Origin: Aquabacterium soli
Lineage (GTDB): Bacteria > Pseudomonadota > Gammaproteobacteria > Burkholderiales > Burkholderiaceae_C
NCBI RefSeq assembly: GCF_003933735.1
Contig: NZ_RSED01000009.1
Location: 62,001 to 126,000, forward strand
Reading direction: 5' to 3'
Length of the DNA: 64,000 bases
Below, piece after piece: positions 1 to 8,829 of this stretch. Within the stretch, counting starts at the first letter, position 1. Each line of letters begins with the position of its first letter. The translations under genes and the position numbers were made by a program. Under the pieces are notes generated by a model that ran no database searches, had not been told where the DNA came from, and worked only from the letters and a program-made list of their open reading frames with translations.

Positions 1-150
1 TCGGGGTACCGGTTTGCCCTGCTGGCGCACCAGCAGGGCAAACCGGTGCTGGCAATCAACCAGGGCGTGACGCGGGCTGATGCGTTGCTCACCGCCAAAT
101 TCGGCGGTGACTGCGCTGCCGTGCTGGAGGCACTCGCCGCCACGCCCTGA
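1..150 (+). CDS. Sir2-family NAD-dependent protein deacylase, C-terminal end only
   Basis: The window opens inside a reading frame that stays open from base 1 to the TGA at 148-150 (49 residues visible). The peptide contains GKPVLAINQGVTRAD followed by a short helix ending in LEALAATP. This matches the last Rossmann strand of bacterial sirtuins, where 'aIN.G.TraD' binds the NAD ribose, and their closing helix. Sirtuins remove acyl groups from lysines using NAD. The start and catalytic histidine lie upstream of the window. The assignment rests on one short motif, so another Rossmann-type protein is possible. Confidence 0.65.
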   Translation, partial: SGYRFALLAHQQGKPVLAINQGVTRADALLTAKFGGDCAAVLEALAATP

Positions 151-160
151 TGGCCGATGG

Positions 161-694
161 TCAGCTGCGATCAGCCGTGTCCTCCGGGTACTGCCGGTTC
201 AGACGCTCCCAGGATGCACGGGTGGCATGCCGGGCCTGTTCCCACTCCAGGCTGGAGCGACCTCTGTATTGCCCCCAGTCACGGCCCAGCTCGGTGTCCA
301 CATCGTCGAACGGGCGGCCCCGGTAGGTCTCGAAGGTGCTCACGCCATAACGATAGGCAGGGCTGTAATCTTCATAGGTGGTGCCTGGACCGGCATAGGG
401 CTGCGCGGCATGGTTCTCGCGCCAGAAGTTGTCTTCAAGGTCCGAATCGATGCGGTGTGCAACGGCCTTGCCGGCCAAGCCACCCGCGAAGGCGCCCACG
501 GCCGCACCGACGACGGCGCCAACTGGGCCACCGGTGACTGCACCAGCCGCCGCGCCGGCCAGTACGCCGCCCGTCGCAGCACCGACGCCGGTCCCGACGG
601 GATGGAAATCAGGCGCGCCGGTGGCTGGGTCGTGCGAATGCACATGGGCATCGCCGGGCTTGGTGGTATGAGGTGTGTGCGAGTGCAGGGCCAT
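161..694 (-). CDS. Glycine-zipper domain protein, histidine-rich N-terminus
   Basis: 177 residues. The start at 694 is chosen because AAGGAGA lies seven bases upstream; the frame stays open further up but without a ribosome site. The first 30 residues are rich in His and Thr (HSHTPHTT, HVHSHD). They are followed by an Ala/Gly-rich stretch (about residues 33-75) with repeated GxxxG spacing, as in glycine-zipper segments that pack in membranes. The rest is soluble, with many Tyr and Arg residues (YRYGVSTFETYRGRPF). Proteins of this build occur widely in Burkholderiales and have no assigned function. The His-rich start could bind metal, but that is only a guess. It is divergent from the thioredoxin-like gene. 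Confidence 0.75.
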   Translation of the reverse strand: MALHSHTPHTTKPGDAHVHSHDPATGAPDFHPVGTGVGAATGGVLAGAAAGAVTGGPVGAVVGAAVGAFAGGLAGKAVAHRIDSDLEDNFWRENHAAQPYAGPGTTYEDYSPAYRYGVSTFETYRGRPFDDVDTELGRDWGQYRGRSSLEWEQARHATRASWERLNRQYPEDTADRS

Positions 695-860
695 GATGGT
701 CTCCTTGTTCAACTTGCGCTGGCAACATGCCGCGCTGTGCACCATGCAGGGGCAACCGGCATGCCTGCCGGCACGCTGACACAAGGTGACGACCCCTTCG
801 TGGCCGCGCCTTTGTAGGGCAGCTATGCTGTGGCGGCACCCAGAACATGAGGAGACCAGC

Positions 861-1217
861 ATGAGCGCCACCAGCAAGAACTACACGCCCGATGCACCGA
901 CACGGGACGACGTGGACAGCACCCAGGGCCCTCTGGTGATCGAGTTCGGTACCAACTGGTGCGGCATCTGCCAGGCCGCGCAGCCCTTGATCATCACCGC
1001 GTTCGAGCAACACCCCGCCATCCGCCACCTCAAGGTCGAGGATGGGCCGGGCCGTCCCCTGGGGCGCTCATTCAAGGTGAAGCTGTGGCCCACGCTGGTC
1101 TTCCTGTCCGATGGGCAGGAGGTGGCGCGCCTGGTGCGTCCCGCAGATTCACAGTCGATCAGCGAGGCGCTGGCAGGTCTGGTGGCGGTGAGCGAGAAAA
1201 TGCCACCTAATCTTTGA
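861..1217 (+). CDS. Thioredoxin-like protein with CGIC active site
   Basis: 118 residues, cytoplasmic (no signal peptide). The strand VIEFGTNWCGICQAAQP carries a WCGIC redox motif (C34 and C37), and the later WPTLVFLSDGQEV supplies the cis-proline strand of the thioredoxin fold. CGIC differs from the CGPC of housekeeping TrxA, which suggests a dedicated thiol-disulfide role rather than the general reductant. The start at 861 is preceded by AGGAGACC; an upstream in-frame start has no such site. Its substrate is unknown. Confidence 0.85.
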   Translation: MSATSKNYTPDAPTRDDVDSTQGPLVIEFGTNWCGICQAAQPLIITAFEQHPAIRHLKVEDGPGRPLGRSFKVKLWPTLVFLSDGQEVARLVRPADSQSISEALAGLVAVSEKMPPNL

Positions 1218-1303
1218 TCCCGACGCGCAAGCCCTGAACGTCTGGATACACCCCAGGGCCGGAGCGGGCGGGCCGCAGTGGTGTGGCCCGGTATCCTTGC
1301 GCC

Positions 1304-2461
1304 ATGCGCAGCAAGCCCCTGACCATCGACTCCCGCCTGCCCGAAGTCGGCACCACCATCTTCACCGTGATGTCGGCCCTGGCCCAGCAGCACGGGGCGA
1401 TCAACCTGTCGCAGGGCTTCCCGGATTTCGACGCGCCGGCCGAGTTGCTGTCGTTGCTGGACAAGCACACCCGCGCCGGCCACAACCAGTACCCGCCCAT
1501 GGCGGGCGTGCCCGCGCTGCGCGAGGCCATCGCGGCCAAGGTGCAGGCGCTCTATGGCGCCACCTACAGCCCGGACACCGAGGTCACGGTCACCGCCGGT
1601 GCCACGCAGGCCATCTTCACGGCCGTGGCCGCCCTCGTGCGCCCAGGCGATGAGGTCATCGTGTTCGCGCCGGTGTACGACAGCTATGGCCCGGCCATCC
1701 GGCTCAACGGCGGCACGCCGGTGGTGTCCACGCTCAGGCAGCCTGACTACCGCCCTGATTGGGATGAAGTGCGCCGGCTGATCGGCCCGCGCACCCGCAT
1801 GATCATCTTCAACACGCCGCACAACCCCACCGGCACGGTGTGGACGGCCGAAGACCTGCAATCGCTGCAGGCCCTGGTCGAGGGCACCGACATCGTCATC
1901 GTCAGCGACGAGGTCTACGAGCACATGGTGTTCGACGGCGTGCGCCACGAAAGCGTGATGCGCTACCCCGGCCTGGCCGAGCGCAGCTTCGTCATCTCGA
2001 GCTTCGGCAAGACGTACCACATCACCGGCTGGAAGGTGGCCTACTGCCTGGCCCCGCGTGAGCTGATGGCCGAGTTCCGCAAGGCGCACCAGTTCATCGT
2101 GTTCACGGTGCACACGCCCTCGCAGCATGCGCTGGCCGAGTTCATGGCCAGGCCCGGCTGGTACGAGCAGCTGCGCGCCTTGTACCAAGGCAAGCGCGAC
2201 ATCTTCCGGCAGGCGCTGGGCGGATCCCGCTTCGAGCTTCTGCCCTGCCAGGGCACCTACTTCCAGTGCGTGAAGTACCGGGCCATCAGCGACGAAGGCG
2301 ACGTGGCCTTCGTGCAGCGCCTCACGCGCGAGCACGGCGTGGCCGCCATCCCAGTGTCCGCCTTCTATCCAGGCGGGGACGACCACGGCGTGATCCGCTT
2401 CTGCTTCGCCAAGTCGGCGGCCACGCTCGGGCGGGCGCTGGAGACGCTGGTCAAGCTATAG
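1304..2461 (+). CDS. Class I/II PLP aminotransferase, methionine aminotransferase (YbdL)-like
   Basis: 385 residues, full length for fold-type I aminotransferases. The PLP lysine is K236 in SSFGKTYHITGWKVAY, a motif characteristic of YbdL-type methionine/kynurenine aminotransferases. N170 in IIFNTPHNPTG, D202 and Y205 in SDEVYEHM and the substrate loop LSQGFPDFDAP are also present. The likely reaction is transfer of the amino group from methionine or another hydrophobic/aromatic amino acid to a 2-oxo acid. The start at 1304 is preferred over one seven codons upstream because that residue begins the conserved region. It is monocistronic, followed by an apparent intrinsic terminator at 2502-2527. 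Confidence 0.9.
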   Translation: MRSKPLTIDSRLPEVGTTIFTVMSALAQQHGAINLSQGFPDFDAPAELLSLLDKHTRAGHNQYPPMAGVPALREAIAAKVQALYGATYSPDTEVTVTAGATQAIFTAVAALVRPGDEVIVFAPVYDSYGPAIRLNGGTPVVSTLRQPDYRPDWDEVRRLIGPRTRMIIFNTPHNPTGTVWTAEDLQSLQALVEGTDIVIVSDEVYEHMVFDGVRHESVMRYPGLAERSFVISSFGKTYHITGWKVAYCLAPRELMAEFRKAHQFIVFTVHTPSQHALAEFMARPGWYEQLRALYQGKRDIFRQALGGSRFELLPCQGTYFQCVKYRAISDEGDVAFVQRLTREHGVAAIPVSAFYPGGDDHGVIRFCFAKSAATLGRALETLVKL

Positions 2462-2501
2462 GGCGCCCTCGGGCCCTGTCCGCTAATCCTCACCGTGCAC
2501 C

Positions 2502-2527
2502 AGGCATGTCTTCGGGCGTGCCTTTTT
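2502..2527 (+). terminator. Intrinsic terminator after the aminotransferase gene
   Basis: AGGCATG and CGTGCCT pair as a 7-bp stem (one G-U pair) around an 8-base loop, followed at once by a run of five T. It lies 40 bases after the aminotransferase stop codon. Confidence 0.6.
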
Positions 2528-2636
2528 GTCGTGCGCGGATGCACCACGGCCGGCACCTCTGTCCGCATCGCGAAACATTTCAGGCCTCCACGTGTGGTCT
2601 GCACCGCGGTCGCGCTGGCACATCGTTTGCACTAAC

Positions 2637-2665
2637 TTGATTTCTAAACAATACACAATTAAAGT
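2637..2665 (+). promoter_or_regulatory. Candidate sigma-70 promoter of the aromatic-catabolism block
   Basis: A strikingly AT-rich island (about 2625-2670) in otherwise GC-rich DNA precedes the VOC gene. TTGATT (2637-2642) and TAAAGT (2660-2665) are 17 bases apart. A direct repeat TTTGCAC flanks the island (2626-2632 and 2668-2674, 42 bases apart) and could be a regulator site. The MarR protein encoded at 10504 is the nearest candidate regulator. Read by eye only. Confidence 0.4.
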
Positions 2666-2710
2666 GATTTGCACCCCTGGCGCCTGCGCCGTCCATGACA
2701 GAGGTAATTC

Positions 2711-3694
2711 ATGACAGCCACCACGCAAAGCCCTTACTTCGTGCCCCGTCGACTGGGCCACGTGAACCTGTGGGTCGATGACATCCCCACCTCCGAACGC
2801 TTCTACAGCGAGGTCTGCGGCCTGACGGTCGAGTTCACCGAACCCGATCTGGTCGCCACCTTTCTGGGCACGGGCCACACCCCACACGACCTGGGCATGA
2901 TCCAGAAGACCAACGGCGTGGACCGCTACGGCAAGGACGGCCTGCTGCAGCTGCCCGGCACCATCGGCCTGCACGCCGGCCTGAACCACCTGGCCTGGGA
3001 GCTGGAGAACGAGGCCGAGCTGGTCGAGGCCTTCCGCCGCCTGAAGGCCGACAACGTGCCCACCGACATCACCGTGGACCACCAGGTGGCGCACAGCGTC
3101 TACATGTTCGACCCGGACGGCCACTACAACGAGTTCTACTGCGACACCGTGAAGGACTGGCGCAGCGTGCTGAGTGGCCCGATGGCGCTGCTCACCAGCC
3201 ACTGGGATCCGCTCAGCACAGACGGCTTCACCGAAGGCCGCTACGACACCGACCCGGTGCTGCGCACGCACCCTTCGGCGCCGCTGCAGCCCCGCCGCAT
3301 CACGCACGCCGTGCTCAAGACCGCGAAGATGGCCGAGATGGAGCGCTTCTACACGCACATCGGCGGCCTGCGCGTCGTGGCGCGCCGCGAGGGCGTGGTC
3401 TACCTGGGCGGCTCGCAGGCCTCGCAGTACGAGCACAACCTGGTGCTGGTGCCGGCCGAGGCGGCCAGCTACGACCACGCCAGTTTCCAGCTCGACAGCG
3501 AAGCCACGCTGGACAAGGCCATCGCCGGCCTGCGGCAGCAGGGCGTGAGCATCGCCCGCGAGGTGAGCCTGCCCTGGAAGCGGTCCATCTTCCTGGTCGA
3601 TCCCGATGGCCTGGGCAGCGAGTGGTACGTGCGGCGCGATGCGCCCATCGACCTCACCGCCCGCGGCGACGTGGCCCTGTCAGACGCGGCCTGA
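2711..3694 (+). CDS. Two-module VOC protein, probable extradiol-type ring-cleavage dioxygenase
   Basis: 327 residues made of two vicinal-oxygen-chelate halves. Extradiol dioxygenases use a His-His-Glu triad for Fe(II). The N-terminal half offers H17 (GHVNLW), H93 (LNHLAWE) and E141 (HYNEFY). The C-terminal half offers H199 (THAVLK), H256 (DHASFQ) and E304 (GSEWYV). Classical two-domain catechol 2,3-dioxygenases keep the metal site in one half only, so triads in both are unusual. The likely role is oxygen-dependent cleavage of a dihydroxylated ring made by the adjacent flavin monooxygenase. It is the first gene of a co-directional block with an importer and a hydrolase. A non-dioxygenase VOC function (isomerase, lyase) cannot be excluded. 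Confidence 0.8.
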   Translation: MTATTQSPYFVPRRLGHVNLWVDDIPTSERFYSEVCGLTVEFTEPDLVATFLGTGHTPHDLGMIQKTNGVDRYGKDGLLQLPGTIGLHAGLNHLAWELENEAELVEAFRRLKADNVPTDITVDHQVAHSVYMFDPDGHYNEFYCDTVKDWRSVLSGPMALLTSHWDPLSTDGFTEGRYDTDPVLRTHPSAPLQPRRITHAVLKTAKMAEMERFYTHIGGLRVVARREGVVYLGGSQASQYEHNLVLVPAEAASYDHASFQLDSEATLDKAIAGLRQQGVSIAREVSLPWKRSIFLVDPDGLGSEWYVRRDAPIDLTARGDVALSDAA

Positions 3695-3775
3695 TCCCCC
3701 GGGGCGCCTGACGCCCGTTCACCTTCCTGATCCTGTTGGCTGCCTCGTTGTGGGGCCGGCCTGGAGAACCTCACC

Positions 3776-4921
3776 ATGACAAGAAGCGCAATCATCTCTG
3801 GCGGCGGCATCGGCGGCCTGGCCACCGCGGCGGCCCTGGGCCAGCGGGGCTGGGACGTGACCGTCTACGAACGCCAGCCCGAACTGCGGGCGGCGGGCTC
3901 GGGCATCTACATCTGGGAGAACGGCCTGCGCGTGCTCGAATCACTGGGTGCGTATGAAGAAGCCACCGAAGGCGCGTTCCATGGCACCCACTTCGAGCAG
4001 CGCGACAACGCCAACAACATCATCGAGTCGGCCCCCATTGGCGCCGACAAGCGCCTGCTGACGGTGCTGCGCAGCCGGCTGCTGAGCTCGCTGAAGTCGT
4101 CATGCGATCGCTTTGGCGTCAAGGTCGTCACCAACACCGAAACGATTGGCGCCACTGCTCGCGGCGAGCTGATCCTGTCCAATGGCAGCACCGTGCGCGC
4201 CGACCTGGCTGTGGGCGTGGATGGCGTGTGGTCGCGCGTGCGCCAGAGCCTGGGCCTGGAGCTGGTGCACGAGCAGACCCGCGAAGGCGCTCTGCGCACC
4301 ATGATCGAGGCCCGCCCTGGTGACTTTGCCCCTGAGGACCAGGGCAAGTACATCGAGAACTGGAACGGCATGCGCCGCTTCCTGATCACGCCCGTCAATG
4401 CCACGCAGATCTACCTGGCGCTGACCTGCCCGAACGATGACGAAGCCGCGCGCGGCATCCCCATCGACAAGGCCTTGTGGACCGAGTCCTTCCCGCAGTG
4501 GGCCCACCTGATCGACCGCATCGGGGGCCCGGCCAGCTGGGGCGTCTACAGCGTGACGCGTGCGCGCCAGTGGTCGGCCGGCCGCACCGCCATCGTCGGT
4601 GATGCGGCGCACGCCCAGCCGCCCAACCTGGGCCAGGGTGGCGGCATGGCCATGCAGAACGGCCTGGCGCTGGCCGTGGCGCTGGAGCAGGCGCAGGACG
4701 TGCGCGATGTGCCCGCCGCGCTCGAAGCCTGGGAGGCCGCCCAGCGCCCGCTGATCGAGCACTGCCAGCGCTGGTCGATCCTCTACGGCGAGGTCACCTA
4801 CCTGCCCGACGAGGTGCGTTCGCGCGTGATCCGTTCGGCCATGAGCGACCCGTACATCGCCGGCCAGGTCTTCAAGGCCGCCAACAGCGAACCCACCGGC
4901 ACGGTGGCACCCCAGCGCTGA
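3776..4921 (+). CDS. FAD-dependent aromatic-ring monooxygenase (PHBH fold), MHPCO-like
   Basis: 381 residues of the single-component flavin hydroxylase family. The FAD ADP-binding motif GGGIGG is at residues 9-14, the DG motif (VGVDGVWSRVR) at about 147-156, and the GD motif (IVGDAAHA) at 273-280. Residues 43-59 (GIYIWENGLRVLESLGA) resemble 2-methyl-3-hydroxypyridine-5-carboxylate oxygenase more than typical benzoate hydroxylases. The enzyme should hydroxylate an activated ring with NAD(P)H and oxygen. Relatives acting on pyridines both hydroxylate and open the ring. GGAGAAC precedes the start. It sits between the VOC gene and the importer, consistent with one pathway; the substrate is unknown. 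Confidence 0.85.
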   Translation: MTRSAIISGGGIGGLATAAALGQRGWDVTVYERQPELRAAGSGIYIWENGLRVLESLGAYEEATEGAFHGTHFEQRDNANNIIESAPIGADKRLLTVLRSRLLSSLKSSCDRFGVKVVTNTETIGATARGELILSNGSTVRADLAVGVDGVWSRVRQSLGLELVHEQTREGALRTMIEARPGDFAPEDQGKYIENWNGMRRFLITPVNATQIYLALTCPNDDEAARGIPIDKALWTESFPQWAHLIDRIGGPASWGVYSVTRARQWSAGRTAIVGDAAHAQPPNLGQGGGMAMQNGLALAVALEQAQDVRDVPAALEAWEAAQRPLIEHCQRWSILYGEVTYLPDEVRSRVIRSAMSDPYIAGQVFKAANSEPTGTVAPQR

Positions 4922-4972
4922 GCCGAGTCCCCATCTCCGATACCCCTCTCCCACCCCACGACAGGATTCCCA

Positions 4973-6166
4973 ATGAACAAGCTTTCCCAGTTCTTCGGCG
5001 CCGCCAGTGTGGCGATCGCGGCCACGATGGCCGCGCCTCACGCGGGGGCGGTCGAGCCCGTGCGCATCGGCATGAGCATGGCCAAGACGGGCGATTTCGC
5101 CCCGGCCGGTGTGGGCCAGCTCAACGCCTACCAGCTGTGGGCCGACCGTGTGAACGCGGCCGGTGGCCTGAACGTGGCCGGCACCAAGCGCCCTGTGCAG
5201 CTGGTGGTCTACGACGACCAGTCCGACCCGGGCAAGGCCGCGGCCATCTACGAGAAGCTGATCACCAGCGACAAGGTCGACCTGCTGCTGTCGCCCTGGG
5301 GCTCGCCCGCGCACTTCGCGGTGGTGGGCGTGCTCGAGCGCTACAAGTTCCCGATGGTGGGCAGCTCGGCGGCCTCGCTGCAGATCCGCTCCATCAAGGC
5401 CAAGAACATCTGGTTCCCGACCTCGGCCATCCCTGACGTGCTGGGCGCCGAACTGGCCAGGATGATGAAGGCGCAGGGCGTGAAGACGGCCGCCATCAGC
5501 ACCATCCAGCTGCCCTTCCCGCAGGAGATCAAGCGTTTCCTGGTGCCCGCCGCCGAGAAGGAAGGCATCAAGATCGTCTACAACCAGGAATACGCCCCGG
5601 GCATCAAGGACATGACCGGCAACCTGTCGGCCATCAAGCGTGCCGCGCCCGATGCCGTGATCGCGCTGTCCTACCCGCAGGATTCGATCCTGTACCTCAA
5701 GCAGGCGCGTGAGCAGAACATCGTGGCGCCGTTCCAGTTCGTGGCCATCGGCCCGTCGACCGCCTTCTTCTCGAAGATGTTCGGCGCCAACCTGGACAAC
5801 ATCGTCACGCTGGGCCACTGGTCGCCGCACCAGAAGGCCTGGCCCAAGGCCATGCCCTTCTTCGAGGCCTACTCGGCCAAGTACGGCGAAGCCCCTGATT
5901 ACCTGGACGTGTCTCTGGCCTGGGTGTCCTGCGAGATCCTGGAGCAGGCCGTGGCCAAGGCCGGCCTGGACAAGGACAAGCTGCGCGCCACGATCGCCAG
6001 CACCACTTTCGACACCATCAACGGCCCCGTGGCCTTCGACGGTGTGCAGAACAAGCTGACGCCGGCCATGTTCCTGCAGTTCCAGCAGGGTGGCAAAGGC
6101 CAGATCGTCTACCCCGCCAACCTGCAGACCGCGCCCTTCCAGAAGAAGACCGGCTGGCAGAAGTAA
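4973..6166 (+). CDS. ABC importer periplasmic substrate-binding protein (branched-chain amino acid/aromatic type)
   Basis: 397 residues. A cleavable signal peptide is clear (MNKLSQFFGAASVAIAATMA, Ala-X-Ala end near residue 26). The mature protein begins VEPVRIGMSMAKTGDFAPAG, typical of type I periplasmic binding proteins of the LivK/HAAT family, with the paired Rossmann-like lobes of Peripla_BP_6. Members of this subgroup in catabolic clusters bind aromatic acids as often as amino acids. It is followed immediately by two permease and two ATPase genes, giving a complete importer. The neighbouring ring-oxidation genes suggest that an aromatic or heteroaromatic acid is the ligand; this is inference. 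Confidence 0.9.
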   Translation: MNKLSQFFGAASVAIAATMAAPHAGAVEPVRIGMSMAKTGDFAPAGVGQLNAYQLWADRVNAAGGLNVAGTKRPVQLVVYDDQSDPGKAAAIYEKLITSDKVDLLLSPWGSPAHFAVVGVLERYKFPMVGSSAASLQIRSIKAKNIWFPTSAIPDVLGAELARMMKAQGVKTAAISTIQLPFPQEIKRFLVPAAEKEGIKIVYNQEYAPGIKDMTGNLSAIKRAAPDAVIALSYPQDSILYLKQAREQNIVAPFQFVAIGPSTAFFSKMFGANLDNIVTLGHWSPHQKAWPKAMPFFEAYSAKYGEAPDYLDVSLAWVSCEILEQAVAKAGLDKDKLRATIASTTFDTINGPVAFDGVQNKLTPAMFLQFQQGGKGQIVYPANLQTAPFQKKTGWQK

Positions 6167-6200
6167 GCCGAGCCCAGCGACACACGCCCGAGAAGTCCCC

Positions 6201-7085
6201 ATGACCCAGATCCTGTCTCCCGAGCTGCTGCTGGCAGCCCTGATGCTCGCGTCCACCTACGCGCTGGTGGCCATGGGGCTCAACCTCATCTACGGCGCGA
6301 TGCGGCTGCTCAACGTGGCCCATGGCGAGGTGATGATGCTGGGCAGCTACGTGGCCTTCTGGGGCTTCACGGTGCTGGGTGTGAGCCCGCTGGTCGGGCT
6401 GCTCGGCGCGATGGCCCTGGCCGCCGCGCTGGGCGCGGCCTGCTACCAGTTCTTCTTCAAATCGCAGACGCGCAACAGCGCCGTGGCCGCGCGGCTCGAG
6501 GCCAACTCCCTGCTGATCTTCTTCGGCCTGTCCATCATCCTGCAGAACGTGGTGTCCATGGTCTTCACGGCCGATGCGCGCAGCTACGGCTACATGGACG
6601 AGCTGGTGCAGCTGGGCTCGGTGTCCGTGGCGGTCAACCGCCTGGTGATCCTGGGCATCAGCGTGGGCGCCGCCGCCGCCGTGATGGCGTTCTTTCGCTT
6701 CAGCATCTACGGCCTGGCCATCCGCGCGCTGATCCAGCAGCGTGATGCGGCCTCGCTGGTGGGCATCAACGCCGACCGCGTGAACCTGGGCGTGTTCTGC
6801 CTGGGCTTCGCGCTGGCGGGGCTGGCCGGCTCGCTGATCAGCATGACCGAAAGCGTCTCGCCCTTCACCGGCTTCCCCTACACCATCGCCGCCTTCGTGG
6901 TGGTGATCCTGGGCGGGCTGGGCTCGCTGGGCGGTACCCTCGTCGGCGGCCTGCTGCTGGCCCTGGTGGAGGTGTACGGCGTGGCGCTCACCTCGGCCGC
7001 CTACCGGTCCATCCTGGTCTACGGCCTCTTCATCCTCATCCTGTTCGTGCGGCCGCAGGGCCTGTTCGGACGCAAGGCAATCTGA
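6201..7085 (+). CDS. ABC importer permease, LivH-like
   Basis: 294 residues, highly hydrophobic with about eight predicted membrane segments. It contains the family segment YALVAMGLNLIYGAMRLLNVAHGEVMMLG, typical of LivH, and ends in RPQGLFGRKAI. The start at 6201 is used because the preceding in-frame codons overlap the end of the binding-protein gene and encode an Arg/Pro-rich, non-membrane stretch. It forms the transmembrane channel with the next gene. Its stop TGA overlaps that gene's ATG by one base, suggesting translational coupling. Confidence 0.92.
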   Translation: MTQILSPELLLAALMLASTYALVAMGLNLIYGAMRLLNVAHGEVMMLGSYVAFWGFTVLGVSPLVGLLGAMALAAALGAACYQFFFKSQTRNSAVAARLEANSLLIFFGLSIILQNVVSMVFTADARSYGYMDELVQLGSVSVAVNRLVILGISVGAAAAVMAFFRFSIYGLAIRALIQQRDAASLVGINADRVNLGVFCLGFALAGLAGSLISMTESVSPFTGFPYTIAAFVVVILGGLGSLGGTLVGGLLLALVEVYGVALTSAAYRSILVYGLFILILFVRPQGLFGRKAI

Positions 7086-8086
7086 TGGCTCGAACCATTC
7101 CTCCATCCTCCAAGGATTCCAAAGGCCTGGCCGCCCTGGGCGGCGTGCTGGTGGCCCTGGCGGCCTGCTCGCCCCTGGTGCTCAGCGCCTATGGCGTGGG
7201 CGTGCTCATGCAGCTGTGCGCGTGGATCGCGCTGGCCGGCAGCTGGGTGGCCTTCTCCGGCATGACGGGCTACATCTCGCTGGGCCACGCCGTGTTCTAC
7301 GGCCTGGGCGCCTACCTGATGGCCCTGGCCTGGCAGGGCGCGTCCATCTTCGTGATCGTGCCGGTGGCCGGCGTGGCGGCGGCGCTGCTGGCGGTGGCCG
7401 TGGGCTACCCCGCGCTGCGCGTGCGCGGCCCCTACTTCGTGATCCTCACGCTGGGCATCTCGGAGTTCCTCAAGTACATCGTGGTGGCCATCGAGGCGGC
7501 GCTGGGGTCCAGTGGCCGCCTGCTGATCGACACGCCGGACACCGTCACCCTGTTCTACCCGATGCTGGGCCTGGCGGTGCTGGCCACGGGCATCAACTGG
7601 CTGCTGACGCGCTCGCGCTTCGGCGCCGGCCTGCGCGCCATCCGTGAAGACGAAGTGGCCGCGGCCACCGTGGGCGTGCCCACCTCCAGGCTCAAGATCC
7701 TGGCTTTCGCGCTGTCGGCCGTGATCCCGGGCATGGTGGGCGCGCTCAGCGTGCTGCGCACCACCTACTTCGAGCCCATGCAGCTGTTCAGCCCGGTCAC
7801 CTCCTTCACGATCGTGACCATGGCCATCATCGGCGGCAGCGACCGGCCGGCCGGGCCCATCCTGGGCGCGGGCTTCATCGTGCTGCTGGGCGAGCTGCTG
7901 TGGGCGCGCTGGCCGCAGACCTACATGATCATCCTGGGCGTGCTGCTGATCGGTTTCGTGCTGCTGGCCCCGGGTGGCCTGAGCGGCGTGCTCGACAAGC
8001 TGTTCTCGCGCAAGGGCGCGGCGGTGAACCAGGCCGGCAACGGTGGCCCCGCCGCCAAGCTGTCCGCCACGGAGGGTGCACGATGA
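7085..8086 (+). CDS. ABC importer permease, LivM-like
   Basis: 333 residues, polytopic. It contains the LivM family segment WVAFSGMTGYISLGHAVFYGLGAY and the cytoplasmic coupling region AIREDEVAAATVGVPTSRLKILAF that docks to the ATPases. The tail after residue 300 (LDKLFSRKGAAVNQAG...) is a short hydrophilic extension. It is the second channel subunit of the importer. Start and stop overlap both neighbours (1 base with the LivH-like gene, 4 bases with the ATPase gene), consistent with one polycistronic message. Confidence 0.92.
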   Translation: MARTIPPSSKDSKGLAALGGVLVALAACSPLVLSAYGVGVLMQLCAWIALAGSWVAFSGMTGYISLGHAVFYGLGAYLMALAWQGASIFVIVPVAGVAAALLAVAVGYPALRVRGPYFVILTLGISEFLKYIVVAIEAALGSSGRLLIDTPDTVTLFYPMLGLAVLATGINWLLTRSRFGAGLRAIREDEVAAATVGVPTSRLKILAFALSAVIPGMVGALSVLRTTYFEPMQLFSPVTSFTIVTMAIIGGSDRPAGPILGAGFIVLLGELLWARWPQTYMIILGVLLIGFVLLAPGGLSGVLDKLFSRKGAAVNQAGNGGPAAKLSATEGAR

Positions 8087-8829
8087 GCACGCTGCTGTCC
8101 CTGCGCAACCTGACCCGCCGCTACGGCGGCAACATCGCCGTCAACGACGTGGGCTTCGACGTGGCCGAGGGCGAGATCCTGGGCATCATGGGCGCCAACG
8201 GCGCGGGCAAGACCACGCTGTTCGCGATGATCGCCGGCAACGTGGTGCCCAGCTCGGGCCAGATCCTGCTCGACGGCCAGGCCGTGCAGGGACTGCCGCC
8301 CGAGCGCATCAACGCCCTGGGCGTGTCGCGCACCTTCCAGATCGTGCGGCCCTTCCCGTCGATGACCGTGCTGGAGAACGCCACCGTGGCCGCGATGTAT
8401 GGCCGCCGCCAGACCAAGTCACCGGCCCTGGCGCGCGAACAGGCCATGGCCGTGTTGGAAGAAACCGGCCTGGCCGACCGCGCCCACCTGCCGGCCTCGC
8501 AGCTGAACCTGGCGGGCCGCAAGCGCCTGGAGATCGCCCGGGCGCTGGCCACCGGTCCCCGCGTGCTGCTGCTCGACGAGGTGCTGGCCGGCCTGAACGC
8601 CACCGAGGTGGAGGCCGCGCTGGACCTGATCCGCGCGGTGCGCGAGCGCCACAAGCTCAGCATCGTCATCATCGAACACGTCATGAAGGCGCTGATGCGC
8701 CTGAGCGACCGCATCGTCGTGCTGCACGAAGGCCGCAAGGTCGTCGAAGGGCTGCCGGCCGAGGTCGCCAACGATCCACGCGTCATCAAGGCCTACCTGG
8801 GAGAACAACGCCATGCCCACCCTGCTTGA
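8083..8829 (+). CDS. ABC importer ATPase, LivG-like
   Basis: 248 residues. Walker A is GANGAGKTT, the Q-loop region is VSRTFQIVRPFPSMTVLEN (typical of LivG), and Walker B is VLLLDEVLAGLNATE. The signature is LNLAGRKRLEIARAL, with LAGRK in place of the canonical LSGGQ. LivG proteins often carry such a variant ('yGqqRrLEIARAL'), so this should not mean loss of function. The H-switch is IVIIEHVMKALM. It starts inside the LivM-like gene (ATGA overlap) and its end overlaps the next ATPase gene by 17 bases. Confidence 0.92.
   Translation: MSTLLSLRNLTRRYGGNIAVNDVGFDVAEGEILGIMGANGAGKTTLFAMIAGNVVPSSGQILLDGQAVQGLPPERINALGVSRTFQIVRPFPSMTVLENATVAAMYGRRQTKSPALAREQAMAVLEETGLADRAHLPASQLNLAGRKRLEIARALATGPRVLLLDEVLAGLNATEVEAALDLIRAVRERHKLSIVIIEHVMKALMRLSDRIVVLHEGRKVVEGLPAEVANDPRVIKAYLGEQRHAHPA

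Noticed and set aside
881-2386. A 501-codon minus-strand frame covering the thioredoxin and aminotransferase genes.
   Set aside because: The translation is low-complexity and the plus-strand genes have clear catalytic motifs.
8506-8560. LivG-like ATPase with an LAGRK signature in place of LSGGQ, considered as a degenerate subunit.
   Set aside because: Signature variants are common in LivG proteins and both Walker motifs and the H-switch are intact.
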